Part shown: positions 5,144 through 7,335 of the stretch, in pieces | How positions within the stretch are numbered: position 1 is the stretch's first letter | Layout of the letters: every line of letters begins with the position of its first letter | Source: Sporomusa sp. | GTDB taxonomy: Bacteria > Bacillota_C > Negativicutes > Sporomusales > Sporomusaceae | Direction of reading: 5' to 3' | NCBI GenBank assembly: GCA_029256645.1 | Contig: JAQSXM010000165.1 | Span: 1 to 7,335 of the forward strand | DNA: 7,335 nt | Notes under the pieces: generated by a model | Told to the model about the DNA's origin: nothing | Database searches by the model: none | What the model saw: only the letters and a program-made list of their open reading frames with translations | Position numbers and translations under genes: made by a program

Positions 5144-5809
5144 ATGACACATGACGCGCACGAACAGCTTGAACAATCGCTTCTGGCTTGTGCTGCATGC
5201 CATCTGCGTCAGGACGCTATTGGCCCAACCTCCTATAATGGTACGCCATACAGCCCGTTAGCCATAATTGGGGAAGGACCGGGCGGGGTCGAGGATGAGT
5301 ATGGCGTGCCCCTGGTAGGTCCTTCCGGTCAGCTTCTGGATAAAGCATTAAGCAGTGTCGGCGTTACCCGGGATAAGTGTTATACCACAAATATAATTAA
5401 ATGCCGCCCGAGAAACAATCGCACCCCCACTGTTGAAGAAGGACTGTTTTGTGCTCTTACCTGGCTGGACAAAGAACTGTCACTCGTCCAGCCAAAGGTT
5501 ATCATTGCGCTGGGCAGCGTGGCTTTAAAATATCTGATGTCGCCTAATGCCCGCATCACTAAAGACCGCGGCCGCTGGTTCACTACCAAATATGGTATTC
5601 CTGCCATAGCTACTTACCACCCAGCCTACCTTCTCCGCCTTACCGGCAAAGATCTGGTTAGGGGGAAGTGGGAGGTATATTATGATCTGAAAGCTGCTGT
5701 AGAAAAATGCGCAGAGCTGGCTCCCGAATATATGTTAAAATCGCCGGAACCGCCTGATTTACTGGCATTATACAGCCAAAGACGAGAGGAACGGCAATCC
5801 CCAAAGTGA
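5144..5809 (+). CDS. udg: Family 4 uracil-DNA glycosylase with [4Fe-4S] cluster
   Basis: A 221-residue DNA repair enzyme that excises uracil arising from cytosine deamination, starting base excision repair. It belongs to the family 4 (UDGa) iron-sulfur group typical of archaea, thermophiles and many anaerobic bacteria, rather than Ung. Four cysteines fit the cluster ligands: C16 and C19 (CAAC), C87 (IIKCRPR) and C103, sixteen residues apart. Motif A is IIGEGPGGVEDEYGVPLVGP (41-60), ending in PSGQLLD, and the C-terminal motif is TYHPAYLLR (157-165), which carries the active-site His. Motif A in family 4 is normally GEAPG; here it is GEGPG, a mild change. The C-terminal tail after about 195 is extra and low in conservation. 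A GAGGTGAT Shine-Dalgarno (5133-5140) supports the start. The gene appears monocistronic, diverges from the HD-GYP gene and ends at a bidirectional terminator. Confidence 0.93.
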   Translation: MTHDAHEQLEQSLLACAACHLRQDAIGPTSYNGTPYSPLAIIGEGPGGVEDEYGVPLVGPSGQLLDKALSSVGVTRDKCYTTNIIKCRPRNNRTPTVEEGLFCALTWLDKELSLVQPKVIIALGSVALKYLMSPNARITKDRGRWFTTKYGIPAIATYHPAYLLRLTGKDLVRGKWEVYYDLKAAVEKCAELAPEYMLKSPEPPDLLALYSQRREERQSPK

Positions 5810-5819
5810 TTTTAATAAA

Positions 5820-5912
5820 AAAAATAAAGCGTGACTGTGCCGTGCACTGGTAATGATGAGCCGGGTTATCGCTCTCCGTCATTGTGTGTAGCAAAGCAGT
5901 CTCGCTTTTTTC
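5820..5912. terminator. Bidirectional terminator between udg and the flavoprotein gene
   Basis: AAGCG-T-GACTG (5827-5837) pairs with CAGTC-T-CGCTT (5897-5907), ten pairs with one T-T mismatch. An A-rich stretch lies on the left (5817-5828) and TTTTTT on the right (5906-5911), so each strand yields a stem followed by a U-tract and both convergent genes can end here. The 59-base apical part is unusually long for a terminator and contains a smaller imperfect hairpin (AATGA-T-GAGC at about 5852-5861 with GCTC-TCCG-TCATT at about 5871-5883). Confidence 0.6.
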
Positions 5913-5914
5913 AT

Positions 5915-6778
5915 TTATTTATCAATATATGTAATTGCGCTTAGTACGGCAACCAGTCCCTCACCTGTGGCTTTGGCGATTTGCCATGGTTTACCTGTAC
6001 AATCGCCGGCGGCGAACACACCAGGAATATTTGTTGACATGTCACGGTTTACCTTAATCACTTCACCATCAAGCTCCAGGCCTGGCAACAGATTTTCAAC
6101 AGGATCAGATTGACGCATGATAAATACGCCATGCACTTTCAATTCTTCTTTATCGGTTACCAGCTTCTCTACCTGACCGTCTCCGGCAATCGCCTTAGGT
6201 TTAGCAGACAGAACTTTAACAGGTGAACGCATATGGGCAAAGTCGCCTTTATACTGAGGCAGGTAATACACGTTGCGGCACAGCTCTCCCAAAAAGGCGG
6301 TTTCATTCTCACCTTCTTGTGTATAGGAGATAACGGCTACATCCCGTCCTTCAAACATGCGGCCGTCACAGGTGGCACAATAGCTGACCCCTCGTCCAAG
6401 CAAATCGCGTTCACCTTCAAAGAGCAGCGTACTGACCACACCTGTAGCAAAAATAATAGCCTTAGCTTCATATGTTGTTTTCGGGGTAAGCAAAGTAAAC
6501 ATCTTGTCTCCCGGAAATACATTGAGCACTTTTTCCTTGATAAGTGCCGGGCCATGTGCCAGGGTATGCCCGGCAAAATGTTGCATCAACCCTTTGCCAG
6601 TTACCTCCGGCAATCCCAGGTAGTTGTCTACTAAATGGGCTTTCTGCAGCTTCTGACTAAAATCAAGGTGTTCAAATAAGGCAATGTTTTTATTGCGGAT
6701 GCGGCCTGTCAAGGCGGCAGACAGCCCAGCTGGACCGCCACCGATAACAGCAATATCAAACTTATTGTCGTCAGCCAT
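5915..6778 (-). CDS. Thioredoxin reductase-like flavoprotein lacking the usual NADPH motif (FFTR-like candidate)
   Basis: A 287-residue FAD-dependent disulfide oxidoreductase related to low-molecular-weight thioredoxin reductase, which is usually 305-320 residues. The FAD domain is intact: GGGPAGLSAA at 13-22, the ATG motif at 111-113, and GVFAAGDCTGKPWQIAKATG at 253-272. The redox-active dithiol is CATCDG at 134-139. The second dinucleotide domain is atypical: where TrxB has VxGGGDSAxEEA, this protein has VAVISYTQEGENETAFLGEL (147-166), and no HRRxxxRA NADPH-phosphate motif follows. Known NADPH-independent relatives include the clostridial ferredoxin-dependent flavin thioredoxin reductase (FFTR); by inference this protein may take electrons from ferredoxin or another donor. 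Its substrate could be thioredoxin or a similar dithiol protein. AAGGAGGA (6785-6792) supports the start. It follows the ferredoxin-domain aldo/keto reductase by 20 bases, so the two share an operon. No thioredoxin gene is visible. Confidence 0.88.
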   Translation of the reverse strand: MADDNKFDIAVIGGGPAGLSAALTGRIRNKNIALFEHLDFSQKLQKAHLVDNYLGLPEVTGKGLMQHFAGHTLAHGPALIKEKVLNVFPGDKMFTLLTPKTTYEAKAIIFATGVVSTLLFEGERDLLGRGVSYCATCDGRMFEGRDVAVISYTQEGENETAFLGELCRNVYYLPQYKGDFAHMRSPVKVLSAKPKAIAGDGQVEKLVTDKEELKVHGVFIMRQSDPVENLLPGLELDGEVIKVNRDMSTNIPGVFAAGDCTGKPWQIAKATGEGLVAVLSAITYIDK

Positions 6779-6798
6779 ATTTATTCCTCCTTGGATCT

Positions 6799-7335
6799 CT
6801 ACCCGAGGTCTTGAGCCACCTGTTTCATGCGTTCGCGGATAGGCAGATTATAGGGACACCGACTTTCACACTCGCCACATTCAACGCAAGCAGAGGCTTT
6901 GACCCCAAGTCCTTTATAACGCACTGGAATTGCGGCCTTCATATCATATCTTGTATATTGATGGTGTAAAATAAACGTGGCCGGGATGTCAATTCCTGCC
7001 ACACAGGGCATACAGTACCCACAGCGACGGCAAAAAACCGGCCCCAGCACCGCCGCTTCGGCAGTCAAGCGTGCGGTCTCTTCGGTAGTTAGGGGTTTGA
7101 AATCTTTTGTTGGAGCCAAATTTTGTTCAAGATGCTCAACTCGATCCATACCGGGAATTGCAACTAACCCGTCATGCTGAAGAATAAACCGCAGAGCTAA
7201 TTCAACCTCAGAGATCAGACCGCCGCCTAACGGTTTCATAACAATAATACCCACATCCATTGTTTTCGCCAATGGAAACAGTTCGCGCAGTGCACCTTGT
7301 TCAACACAGTTAAAGGGCACCTGAACTGTGCTGAA
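6799..7335 (-). CDS. Aldo/keto reductase with C-terminal dicluster [4Fe-4S] domain (partial, 5' end outside window)
   Basis: The reading frame is open to the right edge, so only the C-terminal 178 residues are seen; the GTG at 7318-7320 is an internal valine, not a start, because the family motif FSTVQVPFN reads through it. The visible part has the end of the aldo/keto reductase barrel (GIIVMKPLGGG, then ALRFIL and VAIPGMDRVEHLEQN), followed by a cysteine-rich ferredoxin-like domain: CRRCGYCMPC then GIDIP (about 7003-7032), and CVECGECESRCPYNLPIR (about 6850-6894). This matches the widespread anaerobe family of predicted aldo/keto reductases with a [4Fe-4S] domain, whose true substrates are mostly unknown. 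The eight cysteines could hold two clusters that pass electrons to or from ferredoxin. It lies 20 bases upstream of the thioredoxin reductase-like gene and is very likely cotranscribed with it. Confidence 0.92.
   Translation of the reverse strand, partial: FSTVQVPFNCVEQGALRELFPLAKTMDVGIIVMKPLGGGLISEVELALRFILQHDGLVAIPGMDRVEHLEQNLAPTKDFKPLTTEETARLTAEAAVLGPVFCRRCGYCMPCVAGIDIPATFILHHQYTRYDMKAAIPVRYKGLGVKASACVECGECESRCPYNLPIRERMKQVAQDLG

Noticed and set aside
1..7335. Mobile element, prophage or CRISPR array
   Set aside because: No transposase, integrase, phage gene, attachment-site duplication or regularly spaced repeat is visible on either strand.

Overview
The window looks like chromosome from an anaerobic, low-to-moderate-GC member of the Firmicutes. 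The gene content and regulatory style (T-box leader, cobalamin riboswitch, anaerobic-type corrin synthesis, iron-sulfur redox enzymes) fit Negativicutes such as Sporomusaceae best. That placement is inference; there is no rRNA or other marker here to settle it. No insertion sequence, phage gene, tRNA or CRISPR array is visible.

Left part (1-2414, all minus strand): one corrinoid operon. A sigma70-type promoter (2386-2414) leads into a textbook cobalamin riboswitch (aptamer about 2211-2367) with a terminator-like hairpin just before the first gene. The genes then run cbiL (cobalt-precorrin-2/factor II C20-methyltransferase), a FecCD/BtuC-type permease whose start overlaps the cbiL stop, and the ATPase of the same ABC transporter, which leaves the window at its left edge. 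Corrin-ring synthesis and corrinoid uptake thus appear to be controlled together by B12.

Middle (2415-4274): an AT-rich intergenic stretch holds a perfect 19-bp inverted repeat and, on the plus strand, a 28-codon hydrophobic small ORF with a Shine-Dalgarno sequence. It converges on serS (minus), the two being separated by a strong hairpin. serS is preceded by a complete serine-type T-box leader with its own promoter; the probable specifier codon is UCC and the T-box bulge UGGC matches the end of tRNA-Ser.

Right-middle (4299-5809): a single-domain HD-GYP protein (minus) and a family 4 [4Fe-4S] uracil-DNA glycosylase (plus) diverge from an approximately 260-bp region with overlapping candidate promoters.

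Right end (5820-7335): after a bidirectional terminator comes a minus-strand redox operon, read from the right edge inward. It holds an aldo/keto reductase with a C-terminal dicluster ferredoxin-like domain (5' end outside the window), then a short thioredoxin-reductase-like flavoprotein. The flavoprotein keeps the FAD site and the CATC redox motif but has lost the usual pyridine-nucleotide-binding motif, so it is a candidate ferredoxin-dependent (FFTR-like) or otherwise NADPH-independent enzyme. This is the most interesting protein in the window. Most of the window is ordinary; the regulatory RNAs, the flavoprotein and the small ORF with its palindrome are the points worth a second look.
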